Shown: positions 16,673 to 26,572 of the stretch, piece by piece
Layout of the letters: each line of letters starts with the position of its first letter
How positions within the stretch are numbered: the first letter of the stretch is position 1
From: Flavobacterium sp. Leaf82
GTDB taxonomy: Bacteria > Bacteroidota > Bacteroidia > Flavobacteriales > Flavobacteriaceae
NCBI RefSeq assembly: GCF_001422725.1
Contig: NZ_LMMA01000002.1
Span: 1-64,000 of the forward strand
Length of the DNA stretch: 64,000 nt
Direction of reading: 5' to 3'
Position numbers and translations under genes: made by a program
The notes under the pieces: generated by a model
What the model was told of the DNA's origin: nothing
Databases searched by the model: none
Seen by the model: the letters and a program-made list of their open reading frames with translations, nothing else

Positions 16673-17110
16673 TTATCCTTTTGAGATTTCGTTTGATAAT
16701 TCGTTCGTGTCACCTTCAAACCACGGAAAGTATTTTTTTAATTGTTCACCGGCATTCAGAATACCATCGACAATACCTTGTTTAAAATTCCCTGTTTTGA
16801 ATTGCGAGATCATGGCATCTTTGGTACAATCCCAAAAATCTGATGCAACCACATCATTTATGCCTTTATCACCACAAATAGCAAACGTTTTGTCTGCTAC
16901 GGCAAAATAAAATAAAACCCCATTTTGTTGTTGGGTTTCATTCATTTTTAATTCATAAAAAACTTCTAAAGCCCTGTCAAAAGGAACTTTAGAAGTCGTT
17001 TGTTCTATATGTACTCTAATTTCGCCAGAAGTGTTTTTTTCAGCCACGCGAATCGCTTCAACAATGGTTAATTCATCTTCTTTGGATAAAAAATCTTCTA
17101 CTTTTGACAT
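16673..17110 (-). CDS. TPM-domain protein without membrane anchor, 145 aa
   Basis: A short TPM-domain protein: residues 15-110 contain EKNTSGEIRVHIE and GVLFYFAVADKTFAICGDKGI, matching the fold core of the neighbouring TPM protein. It has no signal peptide or membrane helix, so it should be cytoplasmic or loosely membrane-associated. It sits between lemA and the larger TPM gene on the same strand. Confidence 0.85.
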   Translation of the reverse strand: MSKVEDFLSKEDELTIVEAIRVAEKNTSGEIRVHIEQTTSKVPFDRALEVFYELKMNETQQQNGVLFYFAVADKTFAICGDKGINDVVASDFWDCTKDAMISQFKTGNFKQGIVDGILNAGEQLKKYFPWFEGDTNELSNEISKG

Positions 17111-17196
17111 TGAAATTATTTTAGAGTTTAGATTGTAGATTTTAGATTGCAGATTAAATCTGAAATCTAAAATCGTTAATCAAAAATATTAAATCT

Positions 17197-17778
17197 TTAG
17201 AATTTTACTTCAACCGGTTTATCAGCACCTGCAACAGCTTCAAAATATGGTTTTTCTTTGTAGCTTAAAAACCAGTTATTTGGAATTGCAAGAATGTAAC
17301 CATTGTAATCTTGTACAGCTTCATTAAAACGAGTTCTTGCTGTTAAAATTTGGTTTTCTGTACTCGCCAATTCGTCTTGTAATTTTAAGAAATTCTCATT
17401 AGCTTTTAATGTTGGATATTGTTCAACAGAAACCAATAATCTTGACAAAGATGAAGATACACCACTTTGTGCCTGGTTGTATTGTGCTAATTGTTCCGGA
17501 GTTACATTACTTGGATCAATAGTTACAGAAGTAGCTTTTGCACGAGCCTCAATTACTGCTGTTAATGTTGATTTCTCGAAATCTGCAGCTCCTTTTACAG
17601 TGTTTACTAAATTCCCGATAAGGTCATTTCTTCTTTGGTAAGTAGTACTCACATTTCCCCATTCTTTATTAACTGCCTGATTTTTTTGCAAACCAGTATT
17701 TTTAATTCCAATTGACCAAAAAGCAATAATAGCAATAAGTACTACTATAATTCCTACGGGGATTAACCATTTTTTCAT
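17197..17778 (-). CDS. LemA family protein, 193 aa
   Basis: An N-terminal membrane helix (about 5-25) is followed by the LemA helical domain: QAVNKEWGNVSTTYQRRNDLIGNLVNTVK is typical, as is the later ARTRFNEAVQDYN. Function of the family is not settled; it commonly travels with TPM-domain proteins, as here. The gene is 86 bp before the TPM genes, and the cluster probably forms one transcript. Confidence 0.92.
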   Translation of the reverse strand: MKKWLIPVGIIVVLIAIIAFWSIGIKNTGLQKNQAVNKEWGNVSTTYQRRNDLIGNLVNTVKGAADFEKSTLTAVIEARAKATSVTIDPSNVTPEQLAQYNQAQSGVSSSLSRLLVSVEQYPTLKANENFLKLQDELASTENQILTARTRFNEAVQDYNGYILAIPNNWFLSYKEKPYFEAVAGADKPVEVKF

Positions 17779-17812
17779 ATTCGTTTTGATTTAAGTTTAT
17801 TTCTATTTTTAA

Positions 17813-18145
17813 TTACAATTCGTTTTTGATTTCGTTTAATTGCGTTTTTATCGTCTCTAATTTACGTATTATTTCGAATTTATCTAATGTTTTCTTTTGT
17901 CCTTCTTTTAGATGTGTTCTCGCACCATCAAGCGTAAAACCTCTTTCTTTCACCAAATGATAAATCAATTGCAGGTTGGTAATATCTTCCGGCGTAAACA
18001 TTCTATTGCCCTTTGCATTCTTTTTAGGTTTTAAAATATCAAATTCGCTATCCCAAAACCGTATCAATGATGCATTGACATTAAAAGCTTTGGCAACTTC
18101 GCCAATGCTATAATATCTTTTATCCTTTGAAAGCTCAATATGCAT
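17813..18145 (-). CDS. MerR-family transcriptional regulator, 110 aa
   Basis: The winged-helix MerR domain (about 8-78) shows YSIGEVAKAFNVNASLIRFW and the wing segment GNRMFTPEDI. The C-terminal helix (80-110) would dimerise. No effector-binding domain or sensing cysteines are present. It is 34 bp before lemA on the same strand, so it may regulate or simply be co-transcribed with the TPM/LemA cluster. Confidence 0.9.
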   Translation of the reverse strand: MHIELSKDKRYYSIGEVAKAFNVNASLIRFWDSEFDILKPKKNAKGNRMFTPEDITNLQLIYHLVKERGFTLDGARTHLKEGQKKTLDKFEIIRKLETIKTQLNEIKNEL

Positions 18146-18193
18146 GATTCTTAATTTTCTATTTTAATTCCAAAAATACTACTTTTTGGAGTA

Positions 18194-19171
18194 TTAATCT
18201 AATGACTGATTTTCCTGGTTTGCCATTTGTGAAATTGCCACATATTCTACTGCCGAAATATTTCCGTAATAAAAATTCAGCGGGTTTACGACTTTTCCGT
18301 CTTTATGAACTTCATAATGACAATGCGGACCTTCAGATCTGCCAGTACTCCCTACATATCCAATAACATCGCCGCGTTTGACATGTTGTCCGGCTCTGCA
18401 ATTGTATTTACTTAAATGAGCGTATAAACTTTCGTATCCAAAACCATGCCTGATCACAACATGATTTCCAAATCCTGACGCCGCAGCATCTGCTCTTTCT
18501 ACAACTCCGTCACCAGTGGCATAAACGGGAGAGCCCGTGTTTGCTGTAAAATCCATTCCGTTATGCATTTTTCGCACTTTTGTAAACGGATCAGTTCTGT
18601 ATCCAAAACCGGAAGCCATTCTTTTTAAATTCTCATTCCTGACAGGCTGAATCGCCGGAATTGCCAATAACAAACTTCCTTTTGTACTCGCTAACTGCAA
18701 TATTTCATCTAATGATTTCGATTGTATGGCGAGCTCTTTTGACAATTTGTCAATACGTTTTGTTGTGTTTAATACCAACTGTGAGTTGTTATATCCTTCT
18801 AAATCCTTATAGCGTTTAGGATCTCTAAAACCTGCTTTTCTGATAGAATCCGGAATTTCGGTTTTATTAAAATAAACCCTGTATATATTGTTGTCCCTGT
18901 TTTCTAATGCTTCGGTTACATCATCGATTTCATCCATTTTTTTGTTTAAAATCGCATATTGTAGCTTCAAATTTTCAATTTCACGTGCCTGTAATCTGTC
19001 TTTTGGTGTTTCGAAGTAAGAAGTGTTGATTAAAAGTACAAAAACTAAAAAACCAAACAATGCCGAAGCCAACAAAAACAGCAATGCATAGCCAATTTTA
19101 GCTCTTTTTCTGGTTTTTATTTTCGTATAAGCCAGATTTTCTGAGTCGTAATAATATTTTACTTTCGCCAT
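18194..19171 (-). CDS. M23-family peptidoglycan endopeptidase, membrane-anchored, 325 aa
   Basis: A membrane helix (about 27-50), a coiled-coil region (about 55-100) and a C-terminal lysostaphin-type peptidase domain (about 185-300) are seen. Zinc-binding motifs are HNGMDF (first His and Asp) and HCHYEVH (the HxH pair). It should cleave or regulate cleavage of peptide cross-links in the periplasm. The architecture resembles division or shape factors of this kind. It is divergent from alaS and 48 bp upstream of the merR-like gene. Confidence 0.9.
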   Translation of the reverse strand: MAKVKYYYDSENLAYTKIKTRKRAKIGYALLFLLASALFGFLVFVLLINTSYFETPKDRLQAREIENLKLQYAILNKKMDEIDDVTEALENRDNNIYRVYFNKTEIPDSIRKAGFRDPKRYKDLEGYNNSQLVLNTTKRIDKLSKELAIQSKSLDEILQLASTKGSLLLAIPAIQPVRNENLKRMASGFGYRTDPFTKVRKMHNGMDFTANTGSPVYATGDGVVERADAAASGFGNHVVIRHGFGYESLYAHLSKYNCRAGQHVKRGDVIGYVGSTGRSEGPHCHYEVHKDGKVVNPLNFYYGNISAVEYVAISQMANQENQSLD

Positions 19172-19270
19172 ATTTTAAAATACCCTATTTTTGCAGCTTG
19201 TAAAATAAGTTAGTCGAACAAATTTAAGAAATGTTTCAGTTGTTCCCAGCTTTTTTTCAAGAATAAAACA

Positions 19271-19424
19271 GAATTAGATAATGTGTCAATTTGATAATTA
19301 GATAATGTCTTTAAAGTGAAATTTATTGTCCTGGACGATAAGTTTCTAATTTAAAAAATAACATTAACTTATTTTCAGAGGAAGCAAATTATCTAATTAA
19401 CACATTATCAAATTATCACATTTC
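19271..19424. repeat. Imperfect AT-rich inverted repeat before alaS
   Basis: Words such as AATTAGATAATGTGT and AATTTGATAAT in 19271-19309 recur as reverse complements in 19386-19424. Similar wording (CAAATTGACACATT) appears around 45820-45990. This looks like a small interspersed repeat. The right arm ends about 10 bp before the alaS ATG, so it forms part of the alaS leader. Confidence 0.4.
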
Positions 19425-19434
19425 TAATTATAAC

Positions 19435-22071
19435 ATGAAATCACAAGACGTACGTAAACAATTTTTAGATTTTTTTAAAAGCAACGGACACTTAATCGTT
19501 CCGTCGGCTCCTATTGTGCTTAAAGATGATCCAACCTTAATGTTCAACAACTCGGGAATGGCCCAGTTTAAAGAATATTTTTTAGGAAACGGAACTCCAA
19601 AAAGCAAAAGAATAGCCGATACGCAAAAATGTCTTCGTGTTTCCGGTAAACATAACGATCTTGAAGATGTAGGGTTTGATACGTATCACCATACCATGTT
19701 CGAAATGTTAGGGAACTGGTCTTTTGGTGATTATTTCAAAAAAGAAGCAATCAACTGGGCCTGGACTTTATTGACCGAAGTTTATAAAATTCCGAAGGAG
19801 AACCTTTATGTTTCTGTTTTTGAAGGAAGCAAAGAAGACAATGTACCTTTTGATCAGGAAGCTTGGGATATCTGGAGAACATTAATTGATGAGGACCGAA
19901 TTATCCTTGGAAATAAAAAAGATAATTTCTGGGAAATGGGAGATCAGGGGCCATGCGGACCTTGTTCTGAAATTCACGTTGATTTAAGATCAAAAGAAGA
20001 AAAAGCACAAGTTTCAGGAAAAAGTTTAGTTAATAATGATCACCCGCAAGTAGTTGAAATCTGGAATAATGTATTCATGGAATTCAACCGTAAAGCTGAT
20101 GGATCATTAGAAAAACTTCCTGCACAACACGTAGATACCGGAATGGGATTTGAACGTTTGTGTATGGCTTTGCAAGGAAAAACATCAAATTATGATACAG
20201 ATGTTTTTACGCCGCTTATCGAGAAAGTAGAACAAATTACAGGTTTAAAATATACATCTGATGAGATAAAAAATATCTCAGAAGAACAAAATAAAACAAA
20301 TATTGCGATTCGTGTTGTGGTAGATCACGTTCGTGCGGTTGCTTTTGCAATTGCCGACGGACAATTACCATCAAACACCGGAGCAGGTTATGTAATTCGT
20401 AGAATTTTGCGTCGTGCAATTCGTTACGGATTTACATTCTTAAATACAAAAGAACCTTTTATCAATAAATTGGTAGAAGTTCTGGCAAATCAAATGGGAG
20501 AATTTTTCCCGGAAATCAAATCGCAACAACAATTGGTTACCAATGTAATCCGCGAAGAAGAAGCTTCTTTTTTAAGAACTCTGGATCAGGGATTACAATT
20601 GTTAGACAATGTAATTGCACAAACTAAAGGTGAGGAAGTTTCCGGAGCAAAAGCATTCGAATTATACGATACTTTTGGATTCCCGAAAGATTTAACGGCT
20701 TTGATTTTAAAAGAAAAAGGAATGTCTTTTAACGAAGCTGAATTTGATGCGTCGATGCAGGAACAAAAAAATCGTTCGCGTGCAGCATCAGAAGTTTCAA
20801 CAGAAGACTGGTCCGTTTTGATTCCTGGAAATGTAGAAACATTCGTTGGTTACGATAAAGTAGAGAACGATGTAAAAATTACCAGAATTCGTAAAGTTGA
20901 TTCTAAGAAAGATGGAATCTTATATCAAATTGTTTTAGATAATACACCATTTTATCCAGAAGGTGGAGGACAAGTTGGTGATAAAGGAACATTAGTTTCG
21001 GCAAACGAAACAATCGAAATTATTGATACAAAGAAAGAGAACAATTTGATTTTGCATTTTGCGAAACAATTGCCTGAAAATATTGAAGCTGGTTTTGTAG
21101 CAAAAGTAAATACGGAGTTAAGAAGTTCAACTTCTAAAAATCACTCTGCTACGCACTTAATGCATTTGGCTTTAAGAAACCTTCTTGGAACTCACGTAGA
21201 GCAAAAAGGTTCATTGGTAAACCCAAATTATTTGCGTTTTGACTTTTCGCATTTTTCTAAAGTTTCAGATGACGAATTACGTCAGGTAGAAGCAAGTGTA
21301 AATGCGCAAATCGAAGCACAATTGCAATTGGTAGAACACAGAAATATCCCAATTAAAGAAGCATTGGATAAAGGTGCAATGGCTTTATTTGGAGAGAAAT
21401 ACGGAGATAATGTTCGTATGATTGAATTTGGTGACAGTAAAGAACTTTGCGGTGGAATTCACGTAAAAAACACAGCAGAAATCTGGCATTTCAAAATTAT
21501 TTCTGAAGGTGCAGTAGCAGCTGGAATTCGTCGTATCGAAGCAATTACAGGTGATGCAGTAAAAGATTTCTACCAAAACCAAGAAAACACTTTATCTGAA
21601 ATAAAAGAAACATTAAAAAATCCACAGGATATTTTAAAATCGGTAGCTTCACTTCAAGATGATAATGCAAAGTTGAAAAAGCAAATCGAGCAATTACTAA
21701 AAGAAAAAGTAAATGCTTTAAAATCGGATTTAGAGAAGGATTTCCAGGAAGTAAACGGCGTAAATTTCCTTGCAAAACAAGTAGATTTAAGCATGGCATC
21801 GACTAAAGAATTAGCGTCTGCTTTAGGAAGTTCAAAAGCAGATTCGTTTGTGTTTTTAGCTTCTATAGAAGATGGTTTACCAAATATTCACTGTTATATT
21901 TCTAAAGAATTAGTAACAAGCAAAAGCTTAAATGCAAATGCAGTTATCAAGGAACTAGGAAAATATATTGAAGGAAACGGAGGAGGACAACCTTTCTTCG
22001 CATCCGGAAAAGGTAAAAATACTGGTGGAATTGCTGAAGCTTTAGTTCACGCAGTTGATTTTGTAAAGTAA
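19435..22071 (+). CDS. alaS: Alanyl-tRNA synthetase, 878 aa
   Basis: AlaS charges tRNA-Ala and edits mischarged Ser/Gly. The class II catalytic core (about 1-240) contains SGMAQFK and [13 protein letters not shown]. The editing domain carries HSATH, with the second zinc-site motif CGGIH. The C-terminal C-Ala domain ends with [14 protein letters not shown]. Length is normal. It stands alone, divergent from the M23 peptidase gene and followed by a nest of palindromes. Confidence 0.97.
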   Translation: MKSQDVRKQFLDFFKSNGHLIVPSAPIVLKDDPTLMFNNSGMAQFKEYFLGNGTPKSKRIADTQKCLRVSGKHNDLEDVGFDTYHHTMFEMLGNWSFGDYFKKEAINWAWTLLTEVYKIPKENLYVSVFEGSKEDNVPFDQEAWDIWRTLIDEDRIILGNKKDNFWEMGDQGPCGPCSEIHVDLRSKEEKAQVSGKSLVNNDHPQVVEIWNNVFMEFNRKADGSLEKLPAQHVDTGMGFERLCMALQGKTSNYDTDVFTPLIEKVEQITGLKYTSDEIKNISEEQNKTNIAIRVVVDHVRAVAFAIADGQLPSNTGAGYVIRRILRRAIRYGFTFLNTKEPFINKLVEVLANQMGEFFPEIKSQQQLVTNVIREEEASFLRTLDQGLQLLDNVIAQTKGEEVSGAKAFELYDTFGFPKDLTALILKEKGMSFNEAEFDASMQEQKNRSRAASEVSTEDWSVLIPGNVETFVGYDKVENDVKITRIRKVDSKKDGILYQIVLDNTPFYPEGGGQVGDKGTLVSANETIEIIDTKKENNLILHFAKQLPENIEAGFVAKVNTELRSSTSKNHSATHLMHLALRNLLGTHVEQKGSLVNPNYLRFDFSHFSKVSDDELRQVEASVNAQIEAQLQLVEHRNIPIKEALDKGAMALFGEKYGDNVRMIEFGDSKELCGGIHVKNTAEIWHFKIISEGAVAAGIRRIEAITGDAVKDFYQNQENTLSEIKETLKNPQDILKSVASLQDDNAKLKKQIEQLLKEKVNALKSDLEKDFQEVNGVNFLAKQVDLSMASTKELASALGSSKADSFVFLASIEDGLPNIHCYISKELVTSKSLNANAVIKELGKYIEGNGGGQPFFASGKGKNTGGIAEALVHAVDFVK

Positions 22072-22151
22072 GGTTTTTTTTAAAAGTTGCTAAGAATCTA
22101 TCCCGAAGCCTCGGGACTAAGGTGCTAAGATTTTAAAATTATTGATATAGT

Positions 22152-22186
22152 AAACCCGACAGGTTTTTAAAACCTGTCGGGTTTTT
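22152..22186. terminator. Terminator after alaS
   Basis: AAACCCGACAGGTTTT pairs with AAAACCTGTCGGGTTT, followed by T-rich sequence. The CCCGACAG stem recurs after lysS (58078-58110), so the terminator is also part of a repeat family. Confidence 0.7.
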
Positions 22187-22249
22187 GTTTTTTTGCCACT
22201 CCCGATAGCTATCGGGATAAAGGATTAAAATGATTTTTTCATCGTTTTT

Positions 22250-22348
22250 GTCATTTCGACGAAGGAGAAATCTTCTCAAGTAACTCCGCAATCAAAATCG
22301 CCAATCTTTGTCGAATCCCGAGTGTGATTTCTCCTTCGTCGAAATGAC
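22250..22348. repeat. REP-like 99-bp inverted-repeat element, copy 1
   Basis: Perfect 23-bp arms start GTCATTTCGACGAAGG and end with its reverse complement. The centre contains ACTCCGC and CAATCTTTGTCGA. The same architecture and central words occur at 34910-35011, so this is a dispersed element too small to encode a protein. Confidence 0.8.
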
Positions 22349-22409
22349 AAACCGTGCGTTAAACTCGATTATTAAAACAAAAAAACTAACATTTTAGAAG
22401 GAATTAAAA

Positions 22410-22453
22410 GAAAGGGCTTTAGCCAAACGTAACAGTTTGGCTAAAGCCCTTTC
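22410..22453. terminator. Long hairpin, probable bidirectional terminator
   Basis: An 18-bp perfect stem, AAAGGGCTTTAGCCAAAC with its complement, loops around GTAACA. It lies after the stop codons of both alaS and the convergent ABC exporter gene. Confidence 0.55.
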
Positions 22454-22546
22454 TTAATTTATTTTTCCATCCAGCTAAAGCTGGAGGCTATTCAAAAAAA
22501 ACTTAGCACCTCAGTCCCGAGGCTTCGGAATAGAATCTTAGAACCT

Positions 22547-24292
22547 TTATTTACGTTCCCCAATTTGCTGACGCCACATAGCGTAATACAAACCTTTTTC
22601 GATAATTAAATCTTCATGTTTGCCTGACTCAATAATTTTACCTTGTTCAAGTACAAATATTCTATCAGCATGCATTACGGTAGATAATCTGTGTGCGATT
22701 AAAACCGTGATTCTGTTTTTATCAGATATATTTCTGATTGTGGTATTGATTTCTTCTTCGGTAATAGAATCTAATGCAGAAGTTGCTTCATCAAAAATCA
22801 ATAAATTCGGATTTCTTAAAATAGCGCGAGCGATTGATAAACGTTGTTTTTCACCACCGGAAACCTTAATTCCGCCTTCACCAATTGTGGTATTTAAACC
22901 ATCTTCGGCACGTTGAAGGAGTTTTTCGCAACTTGCTCTTTTTAACGCATCATATAAATCTTCATCAGTAGCATTTGGTCTTACGAACAATAAATTTTCG
23001 CGAATCGTTCCGGAAAATAATTGTGCGTCTTGCGTAACGAAACCTAATTGTTTTCTTAAATCAAGTAAATCAATATCTGTAGAATCAATATCATTGTAAA
23101 GAATCTGACCTTCTGCCGGTGTATATAATCCGACCAAAAGTTTAACCAAAGTTGTTTTTCCTGAACCAGACGGCCCAACAAAAGCAACAGTTTGTCCTTG
23201 TTTAATTTCGAAATTAATGTTTTCTACTGCTTTAAACTTGGCAGTTTTATGTTGAAAACTCACATTCGAAAAAAGTAAAGATTGAATAGCTCCAACATGT
23301 TTTGGATTTTTAGGGCGAAATTCTTTTGGAGCACTTAATAAAGTTTTAAAGTTTTCCATTGAAACTTTAGTTTCATTTAGTGCAATAATGAAATTTCCTA
23401 ATTCTTGCAATGGACCAAAAATAAAGAAAGTAAAAAATACCATCGTTAATAAATCACCAACAATAATTTTTTGTCCAAATAAGAAATAATACAAAGTAAA
23501 AACCACACAAGTTCTTAAAAAGTGAACCGTTGTTCCCTGAATAAAACTCAAACTTCTGATAAAACGGATTTTCTCCAGTTCAAGTTGCAGGATTTTAAAA
23601 GTATTTAAGTTCAGACGTTTTTCTTCCTGATACGTTAATCCAAGACTTTTTACAAGTTCAATATTTCTTAAACTTTCGGTAGTAGAACCTGCCAAAGCGT
23701 TGGTTTGATTGACAATTTTTCGGGAAACGATTTTGATTTTTTTACCCAAATAAGAACTGATTAAAGCAATAATAGGAGCGGTAACCAAAAAGATAAGCGA
23801 AATACGATAATCGATTCTTGCAACATATACAATTACAAATATGAACCCGATGATTGTTTGAAAAATCAAAGAGATCGAAAGTGTAATCAATTTTTCAGAA
23901 TCAGAACGTACTTTGGTTAATTTGCTTAAAGTTTCTCCACTTCGTTGATCTTCGAATTCGGCATAAGGTAAATCAAGTGATTTTTTGATTCCGTCCGTAT
24001 ACATTTGTGCTCCGGTTCTCTGAATCACTACATTAGTAAAATAATCCTGAAAGTTTTTGGTAATTCTCGATATCATTGCAGCGCCAAGAGAAAGACCCAG
24101 CCAGAAGGATAAAGATTTTATGAATCCAATTTCGTTTCCTGCGTATTTATGCAAACCAACGCCGCAATCCTGCATTAATTTACCGGTAATAATAGAGTCT
24201 GATAAGCTGAAACAAATGTTTATAGAGGCCATAATCAAAGCAAAAAGCAGGAGCATTTTATGCTTGATTATATAAGAATATAATAATTTCAT
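22547..24292 (-). CDS. ABC transporter, fused membrane and ATPase domains, 581 aa
   Basis: A half-size exporter: six membrane helices in residues 1-310, then a nucleotide-binding domain with Walker A GPSGSGKTT (about 370), signature VSGGEKQRLS, Walker B LLIFDEATSALD and the switch AHRLST. It should work as a homodimer and export a lipid, peptide or drug-like compound. The substrate cannot be named. The gene is monocistronic between alaS (convergent) and a lipoprotein gene (divergent). Confidence 0.93.
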   Translation of the reverse strand: MKLLYSYIIKHKMLLLFALIMASINICFSLSDSIITGKLMQDCGVGLHKYAGNEIGFIKSLSFWLGLSLGAAMISRITKNFQDYFTNVVIQRTGAQMYTDGIKKSLDLPYAEFEDQRSGETLSKLTKVRSDSEKLITLSISLIFQTIIGFIFVIVYVARIDYRISLIFLVTAPIIALISSYLGKKIKIVSRKIVNQTNALAGSTTESLRNIELVKSLGLTYQEEKRLNLNTFKILQLELEKIRFIRSLSFIQGTTVHFLRTCVVFTLYYFLFGQKIIVGDLLTMVFFTFFIFGPLQELGNFIIALNETKVSMENFKTLLSAPKEFRPKNPKHVGAIQSLLFSNVSFQHKTAKFKAVENINFEIKQGQTVAFVGPSGSGKTTLVKLLVGLYTPAEGQILYNDIDSTDIDLLDLRKQLGFVTQDAQLFSGTIRENLLFVRPNATDEDLYDALKRASCEKLLQRAEDGLNTTIGEGGIKVSGGEKQRLSIARAILRNPNLLIFDEATSALDSITEEEINTTIRNISDKNRITVLIAHRLSTVMHADRIFVLEQGKIIESGKHEDLIIEKGLYYAMWRQQIGERK

Positions 24293-24491
24293 AGGTGAGT
24301 TTGAATTTAGAGATGCAAAAGTAGTGAATAGTTTGGCTTTGTAAAGTTGCTTTTTGTTATTAAAACTGTAATTTTTTCTGCAGCTGAAATTAATGATTGC
24401 GTTTTCTTTAGTCTGGAATGTTTAATTATTTAGAAAAAGTATTTTTAAGTTTGAATGTGGAATGCCGTAAGGTTTTGATTTGGGGTTGTAT

Positions 24492-24499
24492 TAAGTTTG
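24492..24499 (+). promoter_or_regulatory. Predicted -7 box TAAGTTTG
   Basis: The box matches TAnnTTTG and lies 30 bp before the ATG of the lipoprotein gene at 24529. Confidence 0.5.
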
Positions 24500-24528
24500 C
24501 CCCAATTACAAATCTAACCTAATCAAAA

Positions 24529-25305
24529 ATGAAAAAAATTTTATGTCTTTTTAGTGCCTTAACAATGGTATTAATGTCATCTTGTTCTAGTGATGATTCT
24601 TCTGATGGAGGTTCTGCAACACTATTACCTACAAAAATTGTTGAAACAACTGTAGAAAATTCAAAGCCAGGAAGTCTTACTTATACGATAACTTACGACG
24701 GAAATAAATTAAAAGAAATTGCAGGTTCTGATGCTGCAAGATCTGTTTATACTTACACAGGCGATCTTATAACTAAAGTTGAATTTTACGTTTCGGGTTC
24801 TTTGTACTACACGGATGTTTATGCATATGAAGGTGGTAAATTAGCGTCTAAAATTACTACGGCTGAATCTAATAAAACTACTCAGCAAAAATTAACTTTT
24901 GTTTATAATGCAAATGGTACAGTTACTTCAAAATCATCTGCTGTAGTAAATAAAGTTGAAATTCCATACGACGGTACTGTTACATATACTTTTTCAAACG
25001 GAAATTTAGTTTCTACAGAATATGCTGACGATGCAAAAGAAATTATTACAAGTACATTTGATGATAAAAAAAGTCCGTTTAGTAATATTACAGGTGTAAA
25101 ACTTTTATTGGATTTAGATGATAATTTTGATTTTTCATCAGTAAATAATACATTAAAAAATGTTACTGTAACTTATGACAGTGATGGAAAAATTACTCAA
25201 ACAGCGACAGTAACGACTACTAATAAATACAATGACAGTAATTTCCTTACTGAATCATTCGCAGGAGATGCTAAAGATTCTGAAAAACTAGAGATTACTT
25301 ATTAA
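24529..25305 (+). CDS. Lipoprotein with repetitive beta-structure, 258 aa
   Basis: The lipobox LMSSC (Cys19) follows a short hydrophobic signal, so it is a lipoprotein; the SSDDSSDGG linker is typical of surface or outer-membrane lipoproteins in this group. The mature part has short repeats of the form YTITYDGNKLKEI, YAYEGGKL, TYTFSNGNL, TVTYDSDGKI, similar to the YD-like strand repeats of cell-surface proteins. No enzyme domain is seen. Function unknown. Confidence 0.75.
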   Translation: MKKILCLFSALTMVLMSSCSSDDSSDGGSATLLPTKIVETTVENSKPGSLTYTITYDGNKLKEIAGSDAARSVYTYTGDLITKVEFYVSGSLYYTDVYAYEGGKLASKITTAESNKTTQQKLTFVYNANGTVTSKSSAVVNKVEIPYDGTVTYTFSNGNLVSTEYADDAKEIITSTFDDKKSPFSNITGVKLLLDLDDNFDFSSVNNTLKNVTVTYDSDGKITQTATVTTTNKYNDSNFLTESFAGDAKDSEKLEITY

Positions 25306-25327
25306 TTAGTTTTTTATAATTAAAAAT

Positions 25328-25366
25328 ATCCCCAGTCAGCAATAGTTGATTTGGGGATTTTTTTTG
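25328..25366 (+). terminator. Terminator after the lipoprotein gene
   Basis: ATCCCCA and TGGGGAT form a stem with a 17-nt loop and are followed by eight T, 22 bp after the stop codon. Confidence 0.65.
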
Positions 25367-25409
25367 ATCCATAATTGAGTTTTAAGCTGTATTTTTGAAT
25401 AAAAAAGCC

Positions 25410-26378
25410 ATGCAATTCAGAACCCAAATACCAATTTCTAAAACCAATAATCCAATCGATTATAATTCGAAAATAATTTCTATTGGTTCTTGTTTTGCGG
25501 AGAATATGGCAGAGAAATTCGATTATTTTAAATTTCAGAATGAAACCAATCCGTTTGGAATTATTTTTAATCCCATTTCGATCGAGAAAATAATAAGTCG
25601 TGTAATTAAACAGGAATTTTATACAGAGAAAGATGTTTTCTTTTATAATGAACGCTGGCACAGTTACGAAGTACATTCGGATTTAAGTAATAGTGATCGC
25701 GAAGAATTATTAGAAACGCTCAATAAAGCGATTTCAGAAACGTATAAAAATTTAAAAGAAGCCACACATATTATTATTACTTACGGAACTTCCTGGATTT
25801 ACAGAAATTTAGAAAGCGATAAAATCGTTGCCAATTGCCATAAAGTTCCTCAAAAACAATTCTCAAAAGAGTTATTGCCAGTTGATACAATCCAGAAAAG
25901 CATTCAAAATATGATTGATTTAATTCAGGTTTTAAACCCGGATATAAACTTCATTTTTACCGTTTCACCTGTACGACATATCAAAGATGGTTTTGCAGAA
26001 AATCAATTGAGTAAATCGCATTTATTTTCGGCTGTTCATTTCAATCTAAAATCTATCCCGAGGCTTGGGGAAAACAATACTAAATTAGAATATTTCCCGT
26101 CATACGAAATCATGATGGACGAACTTCGCGATTATCGCTTTTATAACGAAGATATGCTTCATCCGAATCAAGTGGCAATTGATTATATATGGCATAAATT
26201 CAGTGAAAATTACATTGCTGAAAACAGTTTTTTAACTATGCAGGAAATATCAGAAATTCAAAAAAGTCTGCGACATCGCAGTTTCAATCCGGATTCTGAA
26301 CAGCATCAGAAATTCTTAGCTAAACTTCAGCAAAAAATAAGTAGAATAGAAGATAAATGGGGACATATTAAGTTTTAA
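25410..26378 (+). CDS. GSCFA-domain protein, 322 aa
   Basis: The family signature GSCFAENMAEKF is at residues of about 26-37 of the chosen start. The GSCFA domain is related to SGNH/GDSL hydrolases: the GSC serine or cysteine and the C-terminal DMLHPNQVAIDYIW (Asp-x-x-His) fit that active site. An in-frame TTG at 25395 lies inside a TATTTTTG promoter box (25390-25397), so I chose the ATG at 25410. Around residue 215 the sequence SIPRLGENN is encoded by bases resembling the palindromic repeat seen near alaS. Confidence 0.88.
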   Translation: MQFRTQIPISKTNNPIDYNSKIISIGSCFAENMAEKFDYFKFQNETNPFGIIFNPISIEKIISRVIKQEFYTEKDVFFYNERWHSYEVHSDLSNSDREELLETLNKAISETYKNLKEATHIIITYGTSWIYRNLESDKIVANCHKVPQKQFSKELLPVDTIQKSIQNMIDLIQVLNPDINFIFTVSPVRHIKDGFAENQLSKSHLFSAVHFNLKSIPRLGENNTKLEYFPSYEIMMDELRDYRFYNEDMLHPNQVAIDYIWHKFSENYIAENSFLTMQEISEIQKSLRHRSFNPDSEQHQKFLAKLQQKISRIEDKWGHIKF

Positions 26379-26572
26379 AATTAATTTGTCTGTTTATCTT
26401 AGCACCTTCATGGCATATAAAAAAGTAAGAAAATAATTATTTGTCCGTAAAATTTTAGAATAATTGCGTGTAATTATGTAAATTGTTAAGGTTTAAAATT
26501 CACAATTTTGTAGACTGTAAAAATACAGCCTTATAATATCACAACTTTAATCTAATCGTGTTTTATTGACTT

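Larger units (their letters stand above)
22086..22545. repeat. Nest of palindromic repeats between alaS and the ABC exporter
   Basis: The whole 475-bp gap is made of inverted repeats. An outer pair of about 48 bp (22086-22134 and 22497-22545) are inverted copies of one another around a TCCCGAAGCCTCGGGA core. Inside are a terminator-like hairpin (22152-22186), the 18-bp palindrome TCCCGATAGCTATCGGGA (22200-22217), a 99-bp inverted-repeat element (22250-22348) and a second hairpin (22410-22453). No gene is present. Confidence 0.75.

Noticed and set aside
19230..19265. Possible leader peptide MFQLFPAFFQE before alaS
   Set aside because: It is rich in Phe, not Ala, and no terminator or competing stems are present; it does not fit attenuation of alaS.
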